DNA of 64,000 bases, taken from contig OZ018412.1 in the NCBI GenBank assembly GCA_963969595.1, positions 10,108,501-10,172,500 of the forward strand. The letters are read 5' to 3'. Below are positions 1 to 12,315 of the stretch, piece by piece. The DNA comes from Neckera pumila (taxonomy: Eukaryota > Streptophyta > Bryopsida > Hypnales > Neckeraceae). A program made the translations under genes and the position numbers. Every line of letters begins with the position of its first letter. Within the stretch, counting starts at the first letter, position 1. The notes below the pieces were generated by a model. That model worked only from the letters and a program-made list of their open reading frames with translations, was not told the DNA's origin and ran no database searches.

Positions 1-917
1 TGGGATTTATTGCGATGAATTTAGCGACGTCAGACGGTGAATTTGAAGACAATGAGGAAGATGCCGAATGTGAAATCATCACTAATAAATCTGAAAATTA
101 TGACTTGTTGAAGACATGCGATTACATCTCTAAAAAATAAAATATAACAATTCTCACTCAAACTAAGTTGCAAAACAGAGGAAAATATGAAAAACAAATT
201 AAAACAAATTACATAGTACGAAGTAATAGACTCCATCCTTCCTAGGTTAATATAGGCATACCCTTCTGCAACTCCACCTCTTTGGAGATTGCTAAACCAA
301 TGATATTTAAAGCTAGTTTAGTGACTCAATTTCAACAAAAAAAATTTTAAGTCAACACTAATTTCCCAAAGTAACCAATGGGGAGATGAAGAGTTCTTTG
401 AGGCAACCAATGAGAGTTGAAGTATTTCATATTTCAAAGATGTCCAATTAAAGGTAGTCTAATCTCCATAACAAGTGTTCCTATGACCTCTTTGAAAATT
501 TATAGTTTTCACATAATCTTGCAAAAATCCTCAAACCGATTGCATTCCCTTCCACTTTCATCTGCTAAAATCTTCATGCGACTTTTTTCCTAATTTTTGC
601 TCAGAGATGGTGGATCTCAACAAAGTGTCTGTGTTAGGTGAGGATACCTTAGACCTTGGCGACATTCTGCAACGTTCAGGAACGTTCAGCTCTTGACTTC
701 AAATACACAGGCAATAAAGAATGAACAGCATCACGTTTGCCCAGTCAAATAAGTCAGGGATGCTTTCAAGCCTTATTTGCAATTAAAAACAAAATTCAGA
801 ACAGCCCTACATTCCTCATGGGTCATCACTGCGGCTGACTATCCATACAGGTAATCCAATCACGAAGACAAAATTATAAATCCTCTTTCAAACTTCCTAC
901 TCTTCCTTACTATATGT
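1..917. other. 3' flank of the PPI-like gene; no gene seen
   Basis: AT-rich sequence with no coding signal in any frame beyond short chance ORFs. Its right part must contain the 3' untranslated region of the minus-strand gene ending at 918. I found no unambiguous AATAAA on the minus strand close to the stop; AT-rich candidates occur around 765-790 and 865-880. Confidence 0.5.
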
Positions 918-3900
918 TTACTGGTCTCGCTGACTCTGAGCCCTTTGCCCAGAAGTACCATTATACAACATCAAAATTGCCAATGCAACTAAAAGAACGG
1001 CTAATGAACCCAGCCCCACCAAGCTCACAACGGACCGACCAAACACCTTACGCTGACCCTGACGAACGGGGGGCACGAGGATTTTCTCCGCGGCTCGAGC
1101 AGCTTTCTCGGAGCTCGTCACACCACGTCTCCGCTGCTTCGAACTGACCTTCTTCGGCTCGACGACGGCTGCTTCCACTTCGGGACCACTTTCGTCGTTC
1201 TCCGCTTGTGGACTCGACTCCAAAGACTTCGGAGCCTCCGCAGAGCTCGCTGAACCGGCCTTCTTCCGGGCTCTCTTCTCGCGTTCCTTCTCCTTCCTCT
1301 CGGCATCTTTCTGAGCCCAAACCTGCGCCTTCAACTGGGCCCTTTCCGCGATACGCTTCTTCCGTTCTTCGGCCTCTTTTGCTTTCAACATTTCAGAAGA
1401 TCGTCTCTTCTCCTTCAATTCAGCAGCCTCTCGCTCCAACTCCTCCGAAGACTTCTCCACCACTGGAGGGACCACAGCAGCGTCTGCAGGGATTGCCCTC
1501 TTCACCTCCTTAATCTCCTTGGACACTGGAGGTTTTACCTTCTTTGCTGCTGCCTCTTCACCTTCTACGCCTGCAATTCCAACGTGGTGCCCATTCTCCG
1601 CGGGGGACGCCTTACTTGGTCGTTCCGGCACAGCTGCAGACAGAGGAGGCCCCGCACTCGACAATTTAGGGGGTCTCTCATCCGGACCCAAAGCACGACC
1701 ATCCAACGTCTCCAGACGTCGCACTGTACTCCTCTCGTTGTCTTTCATGTAATTCGTCCTGAATTCTTCATTAGTCGTCCAAAGCGCCATAACCCGCTCT
1801 ACCTGCGCAGTACAGTACTCCTCCACGGCCTTCTTGCTCTTCGGTTGGCTGGCAATGTCCCGGGCCTGCTGGATTTCCCGCTTGGTGTCGTAAAAATCAC
1901 GCAGGCGACCGTACTCTTGTTGCTTCAGGGTCCTTCGAGTTTCATACGCCTCTTGCCTCGAGGCGTTCGCCTTTTGCCATTGACCCATCACTCTGGTCAA
2001 AGCCTCATTCTGCTTCTCAAATTCCTCATCCGCAGACTCGCGAATCAAACTCGCGGCTTTGTACTCCAACTCCAATTGCTTGCACTCCGCATTCAAGGGC
2101 TTCAAAGCTTCCTCGATATCCTCACGCTTGCCCAGAGATTCCTCAACTTGCACATTCAACGCCGCATTCTGCCTCACACTCTCACGAGAGGCTTCCAGGG
2201 CCTTGATATCACGCATCAACTGTTTCTCCTCCTTCAACGGAATGCTCTCGTGCTGGATCCTCCACTCCAGCGAGGCGATTCGGTAGTCCAGATCCTCTTC
2301 GGACCTTGGCATAGCCTGGTTTCTCTCTCTCATCGACCGCCCCTCATCTTTGATCTTTCTTAAACTATCTCGCAACGGCTTCAACTCCTTGAAATTGGCA
2401 CGCAGCTTCCGGAGGCATTGCGCTTCAACCTCACGCGCAGCTCCTCGCTTCTCAAACGCTTCGCTCCGTTTGCTCTTCGCGGCTTGCACATGGACGTTGT
2501 GCTGATCGCGTTCATCGGCCTTCGCCTGCAACTTCAACTCGGCACTCGTGATATCAGCTTTGCCTTTATCATCTGCAGGCCTGGGAATACGGATCATGTA
2601 ATATGTGTAACGCTGTAGTGGTGCCTGCTCCGCAGCAGGAGCTACAGGAGCAGGAGCGGATCCAAGGACGCCAGAGGTCGATACAACGTCCTCAGCAGAC
2701 ACGCTGCTAGTTTCGTCGCCTGGAGGGTCTGCACTGGCCCAACCAGATGTCTTCCCATTATTCCACCCATCAGCGGTCTCCACTTTCGCACTTCCCACTT
2801 CAGCTGGCCCATTGGCTCGTTCCTCACTCACATCCGCTGCCACAGACTCCAAGGAGATATCTTCAGGAAGCCCGTCTTCAGGATCGACAGCGGGTTCTGA
2901 ATTTGCTGACGATTCCAGATCTAGAAATGTTCATCCGACGTCAGGACCATTCAAATAGCCCGGAAACAAAGATGAAGGCTATCACATGAAACGCAGGATT
3001 TTACTCCCTCATGTCCAATGATATATTGAGTTCAGAATGCTCACAATGCGGCATGCAAGAGAAAGAGGAAACTTGCTACTCACAAGCTCAACCCACAATA
3101 ATATTTGACACTTGAATATTGTAGCTAATAAAAACGGATGGAGCTAGAGAAGCCCACACTAGAGACCGTGAGATCCTACAAAAAACAACTGCCAGTATGC
3201 AGATACTCATCGAAGAAATACAAGAGCATGAAATCAAAAAGCAGCTGTCATCATGAACTCAAGGATAAATGCAAAAACAACAGAAAACTTACTGGCAGAC
3301 TTGATGTTGGCATCGCCGATCTGCTCCTTCAAAACTTCATGTGCCTGTTCAACGGATGACCACGGGTTCTCAATCGTTTCAGGGCGAAGTAACTGCAGCA
3401 ATGACTCCGGAGATGAATCGACCACGTTACCCAAGGAACACGGCCAGTTCACATATGAACGGATTGATAGAACTCCTTTACTAAGCAAATGAATAATACA
3501 CGCCCAAAAGTCCGTGGCTATCTTCCATTAGAAGCCTAGGGTTTTACAATCTGCTTTATCATATCGGGTATGGATACTGCAAGGCTTCCTAGCTTGCGAG
3601 CATTTGATGCGAAAACTTCACACCAGGTGGACAAATTGAGCTCAAAGACACTCAAAGACACTTTTCGCTGACAACAATGGAATTCAGGAAGCAAACAATT
3701 ACTTTCATTCTCACAACTACCGAAAAGGAAAAAAATAGCACGAGTAGACCGGTGCATCCCAAGAGTACTTCTGAGAGGTATACATTGCAGGCGAAAGCCG
3801 ACTAACTTAAACAAATACTGTTGACGGCACAGATCCAATATATACATCTCGATGTTTACAGAGGGTAAGAAGTATCATTCATTCGCTTCAGAAACAGTGG

Positions 3901-4380
3901 CACCCTTGTTTACTCATACTTCACTCATAAGCATTCAAATAAGTTCACTTAGCTCTGCGCTCCGCTTCTACTCTAGTGCATCCATCCATGAATACTTCCC
4001 TCACATTCCTTTATCACAGATCTCGATGATTCTCTCCTAATTCCTTATCTAATTGAAAGAATTAAGAGAACAAAGATCGTTGAATTTCTTCCCACACGCA
4101 CTACACCGCACAAATTCGCATGCCACACACAAGGAGATCGATCTAGAGAAAAATGTAGCCACAGGCGAGGGAAAAACACAAAATTAACCCTTTGAAAGTC
4201 CCGCTCCCTTACCGATGCCTGACCGGACGGAGTTTCCAAGACGCCCTTGTCCTGAACGCCGCCGCTAGCAGGAGCCTCCTCCGCCTCCTCCGCAGCAGAC
4301 ACAACAAACCCCGACGTGGTGCTCTCCAGGTCCGAAGGCAGATCCACGACGGCGTCCTTGCCCGATTCCCCGTTCATCAT
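918..4380 (-). CDS. Proton pump-interactor 1-like protein, three coding exons
   Basis: Proposed exons on the minus strand are 4380-4213, 3521-3293 and 2920-918, giving 799 residues. The ATG is at 4380, the stop is TAA at 918-920, and all phases agree (0, then 1). Intron 1 (3522-4212) starts GTAAGG; intron 2 (2921-3292) starts GTAAGT and ends TTTCTAG. The N-terminus is acidic. Around residues 236-255 lies YMIRIPRPADDKGKAD, followed by a long charged coiled coil (about 250-515), a Lys/Glu/Arg-rich second coiled coil (about 635-705) and a single C-terminal membrane segment (about 763-785) with a short tail. This order matches plant proton pump interactors, which bind the regulatory tail of the plasma-membrane H+-ATPase and are ER/plasma-membrane anchored. 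Angiosperm PPI1 is nearer 600 residues. The extra length here is mostly the 76-residue exon 2, whose 3' acceptor (ATGGAAG) has a weak pyrimidine tract and is the least certain part. Family call firm, exact start and exon 2 less so. Confidence 0.85.
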
Positions 4381-5291
4381 CTCCTACTCCTACGACGACC
4401 TCGGCAAGCAGGCAGACGCTGCCTCTCGCACTTCCGGGAGCCTTGCTCAACAGCGCTGCCAACAACGGACTGACACAAATGAAACTCCCTGCAAGCAAAA
4501 CTCCCGACCCAGTTGCCAACTAAAGAGCAAATCAAATCTACAACCTTTCCACCCACAGCCAGAAGCAATGAACTCCAAAACCCCTCCGTCCTCTAGCTGC
4601 ACATGCAAACCCAAACCCCGAGATCTAACTTACTCCCACAAGCAGCTACGGCACTACTACTCCAAACCCACAGCAGCGCAACCCCCGATCTCTCACCTTC
4701 GGACTCTGGCTAGTGGAAAGCTTGGAATCCCGGGTTCCCCAAAACCCTAGACGCTGCTACTGCTTCCCCTGCTACCTTACTGTAGCTAGGAAAACGAGGT
4801 TCTCACGACTTCATGGGTTTCGGGTCAGGAGGTTCTTTCAGTTCGTCATGGCTAGCATGTTTCAGCAGTAAAGACCACGAGGAGTAAAGGCCACTCTACT
4901 TAAGAGAGCACTTGTGCCCAGTGGAAACAGTTAGTCAGGGTAGACACTGTAACTTTTTACAGTACAGTACTGGACTGGACTGGACTGGACTGGACTGGGG
5001 AGTGGGGACAAGTCAGGGTTCAGTTGAGGGCAGTGACATGTACAGTCCTGCATGCCCACTGGTTCGGAGTCGGCATAATTTGCAAAACGGGACGAAAGGG
5101 TCACGTGGTGTCATGTGATTGGTGGAGTCCGTGAAACGTGACGAGGGCAATGGCAGGAATACGGCCAGGCCGGGGGAGAGCGTCAGAGCGCATCTGGCCT
5201 TGTGGCTTGAATTTAACTTTGCTGGGGCGAGAAAATGTTGAAATTAAAGTTGAATTCTGGATGGGCAACTGAAGACTTACCATCAAAGGTA
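4381..5291 (-). promoter_or_regulatory. 5' UTR and promoter region of the PPI-like gene
   Basis: This is GC-richer than the rest of the intergenic DNA and lies directly upstream of the ATG at 4380. A possible 5' UTR intron runs on the minus strand from 4633 (GGGA then GTAAGT) to 4489 (ending TTGCTTGCAG), 145 bp with consensus borders. The region also holds the short pentamer array at 4971-4995. No clear TATA box was chosen. The transcription start cannot be placed from sequence alone. Confidence 0.4.
4971..4995. repeat. (TGGAC)5 short tandem repeat
   Basis: Five perfect head-to-tail TGGAC units, preceded by ACAGTACAGTAC. It lies about 0.6 kb upstream of the PPI-like start codon. Simple repeat, probably length-variable. 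Confidence 0.9.
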
Positions 5292-5487
5292 TTTTCCCAG
5301 AAACGATCCCATTTTTGGATCATTTTTGGATCCCATTTTTGGATCAATGGTGTTAAAGAGTGTTGTTATTGACATAACATTGTTAACCATCTTTTCCCAG
5401 AAATGATACAATTTTTGGATCAGTCAAGGTTTGTTTGCACTTGGTATTAAAGAGTGTTGTTACTGACATAACATTGTTAACCATCTT
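5292..5487. repeat. Tandem duplication, unit about 100 bp
   Basis: Two adjacent copies (5292-5391 and 5392-5487). Both start with TTTTCCCAGAAA(C/T)GAT and end with TTGACATAACATTGTTAACC or its one-base variant. The first copy has an internal triplication of ATTTTTGGATC. No gene content. Confidence 0.8.
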
Positions 5488-7347
5488 GAAGCATTCGTCC
5501 TTTGAGGAGGGATAATGCCTTCTTAGATGCCTAGGAAAGACTTTAGTTATAATCTGTAGGAAATGATTGGATTGTTGGAAGTATCAATGCTACTTTCATT
5601 GAACGAGTGGAAAGTTGGAAGAGAGCCATTGACTAGTGGGTGAGGTGCCGTACTTGGTGGCTCCCACTTCCTATAGAAGGAATAGGGACCCTTGTAGCAT
5701 TGGTTAGCAATGTTATGGAGAGTCTTAGGAATAAATTTTGAGATACTTCTAGACTAGGTTCACATTGCAAACATCAACCCTAATATCAAGTGTGAACATA
5801 CCTTAAAGTACCTACAACGGACAGTCCTATGTGATGGTATACTAAGGTGTCCTATACAATGGACAACAGTTACTCCTATTGTTGATTGAAAAAGATTCAA
5901 TTTTGTCTACACTTGATTAGACTTGATTAGCTCAAAATTGATTAGAAACACATTCCAAAGTTAGCCATTTGAGGGAAAACTTATAAAAAAGGCATGGGTC
6001 TAAATGAAAAATCGTCACATTTATATAGAATAAAATATTTATTTTTTGAGGAAAAAAAAACTTTTTTTATGCATTCTTCCTCATCCTTATCTTCACACAC
6101 ATTGAGCTCAATTTCTCTACAAATTCTCATAAGTTGAAATGTTTAAGTTATCTGTTATTGGTACCTCTATCGGCTTAGTAGTGATTTTTTTTGGGAGGGC
6201 GTGGGGTTGGTAGCAACGTGACATGCACCCAAGAATGCAAGTGGGTGTGACAAATCATCCAATTTTGATCATCCATCATTCATCCATAATGTCTCTTAAA
6301 AAATGGTAGACTTTGACCAAATATAGGCATTCTTTGTTTTACTTTTTATTTCTAGAGTATAGTGAACCAACTTGAAAATGAAGTAAGATTTGGGCGATAA
6401 TTTGCTAAGAATTTTTTTATTAATCAATAGGTCCATTCTTTATTTCTACACAATAATCTTGAAAATCATTCATTGGCCACTTATTTGCCTCAATATGCTT
6501 CCAAGGTTAAATTGGACATACCTATTTCTACCCATTTAAAAAATGTCACTTCATGTACCAATTGAATGCATATGTGTTAAGGAATGTTTTCAGCTAGAAC
6601 ATGAGGGTAGAATTGAGAGCCAATTGGTTCTAGGTATGTCTACATAATTGGTGGGTGCTTGCGTGTTTGGGAAGCAAAAAGGCAATAATGAATGTTACAT
6701 TGAACAAGGCTAGAGCTCATTAGGGGTAGTGGTCTTTTTTATCTTGTAGGAATAATGGAGGATAAATTTAAAAATAGATGGCATTGTTAAAATCAAGTCT
6801 CCTCAAACTACAAGACTAGGAAGGAAGATACTCCTTTCACTACAACCCAAAGAAGAAGAAACATGATTTCCATATACAATGTTCAATGTTATGGAATTTC
6901 TTATTTCATTTGTTAATTCTAGATCGACTGGGACAAGAAATTGGGACACAAAACTACGCATGAGGAAGTTTGAGTGCGACCAAATTCAAAAACAAAGGAA
7001 GTGCTATACAGATTGAGCCTCTCAAAGCATATTGGTAAATGAGCCTCTTGAAGTGTAGGTGTACGAAGCCATCTTCAATGGATGAAACATGGAAAATATG
7101 TATGAAAATTCATTTATTTGAGTGACTCCAAAGTTTATTCATTCATCCAAAAATGCCTAATATTGTATCAATATTTTGTAGCAGCTTTGTAATTTTTCCT
7201 ATTTAGGACAAATATATTATCAAATATTCTCTCCAAAAAAAATGAAGTATACTAACTCTTTTTGTAAGAATGGGACCTAAACCTCAAATTTGAAAAAAGA
7301 CAATCCAATGTGATTAACTTGCATGCAATAATTCTTTGTTGTCATAT
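5488..7347. other. AT-rich intergenic stretch, nothing recognised
   Basis: No ORF with coding character, no RNA gene, and no repeat shared with the rest of the window that I could identify. Confidence 0.4.
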
Positions 7348-8256
7348 TTAACACCTAAAGGACCATTGTCCTTTTGGAGGACAAATGGGAATTTTGGGCA
7401 GGTATATACGGGCAGGAATTTTGTCTAGATTTTTGAAACTTTTTTTCAAGATAAAAAAATTGATTAGCTTTGTGGGAAAATAATTTTTTTTCAATCGGTG
7501 CCTGTGAACAAAAATGTGTGTGTGTGTGTGTGGTGGGTGGGTGGGTGGGTGGGGAAGAGGCGCAAAAAATAATTCAAAACTTTAAATTTTTAAACTTTTT
7601 TTTTCTCATAGATTATATTTTGGTCAACCTGGAAAGCTTTTATTCATTCCATTTGGATATGCTATGAGGAAGTTATGGACAATCTTGTTTCTCAGGCAAT
7701 TAAAGCATCTTTTTGAAAAAATAACTTGTAGGATTCATGTCTGAATGCAATTTTTACAATTTTTCAACAAAAAATTCTACATGATTTAGATTGCTTTCTA
7801 AAACAATCTCAACATTGGTATTAGTGCATTTTAATTCGATTTTAGAGATATTAATAATTTAGATTTTCCTTCTATCTCGTACCTACTTCTATTCATTAAT
7901 TTTTTGAAGTATGAAAATTGAGTTATTTATTTATTTATTTATTTTGGACTCTCAAATCAATTCTCCATCATAAAAATTTAAAGCTCAAAACTCTATAATG
8001 CAAATATTTAAAGTTAAGAAGTCAAATAATCTAGTCCCGCAATGTGCTGAAAAACTGGATTTTTTCACTTTAAATGCAGATATTTTGCAATCTGTGTAGT
8101 CAAAAGTTCCTGAAATTTTTTCCACACATTCTCATACTAGTTAGGTGCAAGATTTTATGGTTAGATGTTAAAAAAAAAAACAATTTTCAAATTTTCTTAC
8201 TCTTTGCTATAGAAATGGCAATTTTGAGTGTTTTTTGGGCAAAAAAATGGCCTTGG
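7348..8256 (+). mobile_element. TTAA element, family A, copy 1 (right end decayed)
   Basis: The left end reads TTAACACCTAAAGGACCATT and runs into the subterminal palindrome CATTGTCC...GGACAAATG. The body aligns by eye along its whole length with the copies at 15298 and 22726: shared blocks include AAGTTATGGACAATCTTG, CCTTCTATCTCGTACCTAC, CAATGTGCTGAAAA and the final GGCCTTGG. The outer right repeat (GGGCCTTTAGGGGTTAA) is missing here. A (GT)n and GGGT-repeat tract at 7514-7554 replaces sequence present in sister copies. Non-coding. Confidence 0.75.
7514..7554 (+). repeat. (GT)n followed by (GGGT)n tract
   Basis: A GT run is followed by five consecutive G-tracts of three or four bases separated by single T (7533-7554). 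Four such GGGT units are the classical G-quadruplex-forming arrangement. It lies inside the family A element, where sister copies read AAAAGTTATG(C/A)CCAAATAA. Confidence 0.85.
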
Positions 8257-11200
8257 TAATAAAATTTAGAAGAAAAGTAGGAATCAAAGAATAGGTGATT
8301 TTGATGACTTTTAGGATAACTAAAATTTATCAAAGACAATTTAGAAAGTTTGCCAATGTACTCACGTAGATTGCAAGATACTTTTGTTCAAATTGAAGAA
8401 ACTTTTTTTCTTTGCACCTTGCCAAACTTGGTTATAAGGCTCTAAATCCTCTTAATGTAAAAAAATTTGCGCTACAGATTTTGAATTTTATGCTGAAGAA
8501 TTCAATTGAGAGTTTGAAAAAAGAAAATTTAAAACTAGATGAATTTCATTTGTAAGAAAATTATAAAATTGAACTAGATTTGAGATGGGAAGATAAACGA
8601 AATCAATAAAAGTTTCTAGATGGAATTCTAGATGAAATATACGAATTCCAATAATAAGACTAATCTAGCAAGAATTTCAAAACCAATAGATATTTATTTT
8701 TTAAAAATTGTAGAAATTAAATACAAAAATAATCCAAAATATTATTTTTTTCCAAGAGATGATTTGATTACTCACATAAAAAATGCTCCATGGCTTTTTC
8801 ATCAATAAGCCAAATAGATGGAATTAGATCCACATTGACAAAAGATGTGTTCTTTTAAAAAATAATCTCTAAAAATGTTGTTTCAAATTTTTGTTGGGAT
8901 TTTGCATCATTTAGACTTGAACATTTAGTATAGCATAGCTTTTTCCCCCAAGCACTAATTGAAATAAAAGTTGTACTCTTAGAACATTGATCTATTTTCC
9001 TACATTGACTAAAAAAATTCAAAAAATCATGCCCAAAAGTACAATCATAGGAAGGCTTGCTTGAATCAATCATTTGATCTTTCAAAGGACACTTGGTCCT
9101 TGGGGAGAATTGAAATTGGAATATTAGTTTCCATCTTTAAATTTCATATTTTTGGTAATTTTTTCTAGACTATAAATGAGATCCTCTATATTTAATTAGA
9201 TTTTGAATTAATTTTTTCCTTGATGTAATCAATGTTTCACAATTTCACAATCAACCATATAACATTCTAATCCTCTTTGTTTATTGCCACTTGAAACACT
9301 TATCAATTTTGTACCAAAAAGAGATAGTGCTTCTTGTACTACAAGATCTTGGACAATTTTATTTATATTTCTCTCTATATAAAGACCATAAATAATATAA
9401 TTAAAAAAATTCAAATCAAAAAATCCTTTCTTCAAAATTTATGCTAAATGGATTAAAAGAAAATTATACAAAAATATTAATCGTTTATTTATACAATAGA
9501 AAGTAGTAAAAATCTAAAAAAAAAAGAAAAAGAATTGACCTTTTTTACTTGAAGGAGCTTCTAGGCAATTGGCTACATCTTTGGAAGTTTTTTTGTGATC
9601 CTTGTGCTTATACAAATATAGCATTTTGAGCATGCATGCATGATAGAGATTTTAATGTTTTAATATAAATTGATTAGCCAATCTATGTAATATACAACCT
9701 CATATCCCAAATTATAGCTCCAAAGGTGCTTTTGAACTTATAGCAATACTAAAATATACCAAAATATATAGTATCCAAAATAGAAAAAGTAGTAATCCAA
9801 TCGAAGAATTTATATAAATAGGGTGTTAATTTGACTAAAATGGAATTAGGTGAAGAATAGCCCAATGTACTCTAGATTTTAAATAGTAAGTTCATTGGAG
9901 ATAGAGTTAATGGAAAAGATAATAATAACCAAATGACTGCCATTAATTTCTATAGAACATAAATGAAAATTTGGTCCATTGTTTGATTCAAGAATCAACA
10001 TTGAGGCTCTTAAAATCAACTTATATATTAATCAAGTACGGTTTATAATTTTATTGATCTTCCTGGTGCTTCAATGATTTCAAAGTAATCATTTCAAAAC
10101 TTCATTGATAATTTAAGGATACTTTGCACGTTGTTCAACTTTTCCAAACTTCTCAATTAAACCATTCCTCAATGTCTTATGTAGATGATTTGACCTTTTA
10201 TAGTTAATTTAATTCAATGTACTTATTGTGACATAAACAAATTATTTTACTTTGACTGACATCATCTACTAAATTATTTTCTACACATTTGAGAAGGAAA
10301 TAGATATTATAACAAATGGTAAAGGTTGGCAAAAATATTTCTAGAAATAGACATTCATATTCTTTAAAAACTATTAATGTTTAAATTGTATGTGAAAAAA
10401 ATGAATCTTATAAGCATCTCTAAAAAAATTCAACTTTGATTAAATATAATGTTGGAAAATGCCGACCCTAACCATTAGATACTATATGTGAGAGAAGAAC
10501 AAAGTGAAGAATATAATTGAAAATGTATCACTGTATCTTTTCACTCCATGGCAAATCTTCTAATGAAGAAAAGACTCAAACAAGTATCTTCAATGATCTT
10601 TGAAGGAATATTAGTTTAAAGTTTGAAGAATTTTTTTTACAAAAGTATATTGAACCAACAGAAGAATAATTATGTAGAAATAACAAGAGGTAGGTGGAAA
10701 TTTTAAAATTACTTTGTAATCCTTAAACATCAAAGTCTTTTAAAAGAGAATGGTGAACAAAGTAGTATTTTGAGACACTTGAAGTTGTGGTTTTATCCAT
10801 TCAATATTAGCAAATAGTATGCTAACTGTCCTACATTTTACTATGTGGACTTTAAATGTTCTATTGTACAATATTCTATAAATTAAAATTAAAATACTCC
10901 ATAAATTTTGGTTTTAAGAATATTATATGAGAGAATTTTTATAATTTACTAAGCAAAAATTGAATTTAGAAAACATGACATAGTTAGAATTTTTTCATTT
11001 GAAGCTTACAACGGATAAGGTAATTAAAAAGAATTCATTTTAATTCATAATAATATTTTGGATTTTATTTTTATTTTAATAATAATTATATTACATGAAA
11101 CTATTGTTGATGATATGAATATATTTAAAATATGGATGTAATTTATAGTTTTGATTCAACAAATTCTCATATTTCAAAGAAAACTTCATTACAAATATTA

Positions 11201-11401
11201 GTAAACCATCAAATCTTAAAGTACTTGACGGACTTTTGTTTACTTTGTTGGTTACTTATTTTTCATATAATTAATTCCTACTTATTGTGGTTAGCTTACT
11301 AAACTAAGAGTATTCATTTCATTATGAAGTCAGACTACAGAGATAAACTCACTACTTTTTGTAATGAACTAGCCATTAATCTAATTATACCTTATTTCCA
11401 A
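8257..11401. other. AT-rich intergenic stretch with a decayed repeat
   Basis: About 3.1 kb with no gene. The only shared block I see is near 8930-9030, where CATAGCTTTTTCCCCCAAGC followed by TTGAAATAAAAGTTGTA resembles sequences at 35700-35760 and 40770-40810. The rest is unique AT-rich DNA. Confidence 0.4.
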
Positions 11402-11970
11402 TTAACCCCTAAGCCCTCTAACATCCACTTTTTGGACGACGAACAAATTGAAATTCAAGTTTCATCTTCATTGCTGCTTGGATGAAAGTCATCATAATTT
11501 GTGGATAATGAAGCTATTGTCTTATCTAATGGTTGGATTTGGTGTTAACTTACTAGAGTACATATTTTTCTAAAATCACAAATGTGGATGTATGTCAAGT
11601 GGTTGACCAAGCCAGAATTGCATTGACTCTAGTTCAAACCTGGATTTGCAAAAATGAGGTCATAAATTTAAAGAACACAAAGTCCTAAAAATCACCATGT
11701 TAAGAGAATCTCATTTCAAATCCATTCCAACAAATTTTATTCAAAAAATAATAATATTTTGCTTGTAAACAACTTTTGAAATTTCCCTTTCAAAATTTAT
11801 AAATTTTTTTGTTGATAGCACTAGTGAATCTAACTATATGGATGGAATCTACAACTCAAAATCTACAATTTTTATTTATACCAATTCCAAACTATTCTTC
11901 CAAATAGTATTTATAATGATTAATTTGAAATTGTGAATTTTGGAGAAGGCTCTAGACAATTAGGGGTTAA
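11402..11970. mobile_element. TTAA-ended element, 569 bp
   Basis: The left end is TTAACCCCTAAGCCCTCTA and the right end AATTAGGGGTTAA, so both ends carry TTAA plus CCCCTAA in inverted orientation. Just inside the left end, CATCCACTTTTTGGACGACG followed by AACAAATTG resembles a block at 32920-32960. No coding content. The inverted repeat is short beyond 11-13 bp, so this could be a divergent or composite member. Confidence 0.6.
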
Positions 11971-12010
11971 ATTGTTCCATATTTTTTGATATAATTTTTA
12001 AAGATTCATA

Positions 12011-12315
12011 ATCATTATATGACATTTGAGGCCTCTAAGAGACTGTGAGTTCCCTTGCATTTCCAAACTGCGGGAACACAGGGGAAGTAGCTAACTGATA
12101 TGGCCGAAATCGTGCCACGTCATTTCTGAAATTGAAAAAAAAATGAAAAAAATGAAAAAATGCTTAAAATGATATTTGAAAATTATTTTTTTCTTTTTTC
12201 TTTTTTTTTGATAAAAAAAATTATGACAACCCATATCGATTGTTCGCAAAATTGGGCCAGCATTGGGAACGAGCCTGAAATGGCCCTCCAATGCCCTCTA
12301 ATGTCATATAATGAT
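12011..12315. mobile_element. Foldback MITE of the GACATTTGAGGCCTCT family, copy 1
   Basis: The ends are mutually inverted: ATCATTATATGACATTTGAG at the left, and its complement (ATGTCATATAATGAT) at the right. The interior has the family hallmarks in order: GAGGCCTCTAAGAGACTG, GGGAACACAG, GTGCCACGTCA, a long A/T tract, then CATTGGGAACGAGCCTGAAA. The same order, inverted or not, is seen at 24000, 49609 and 52583. Non-coding. Superfamily not certain because I see no clean target duplication. Confidence 0.75.

Noticed and set aside
1208..2363. Long plus-strand ORFs (1208-1513, 1584-2363) opposite the PPI-like gene
   Set aside because: They are antisense shadows of a GC-rich coding exon; the minus-strand frame has the domain order and splice sites of a real gene.
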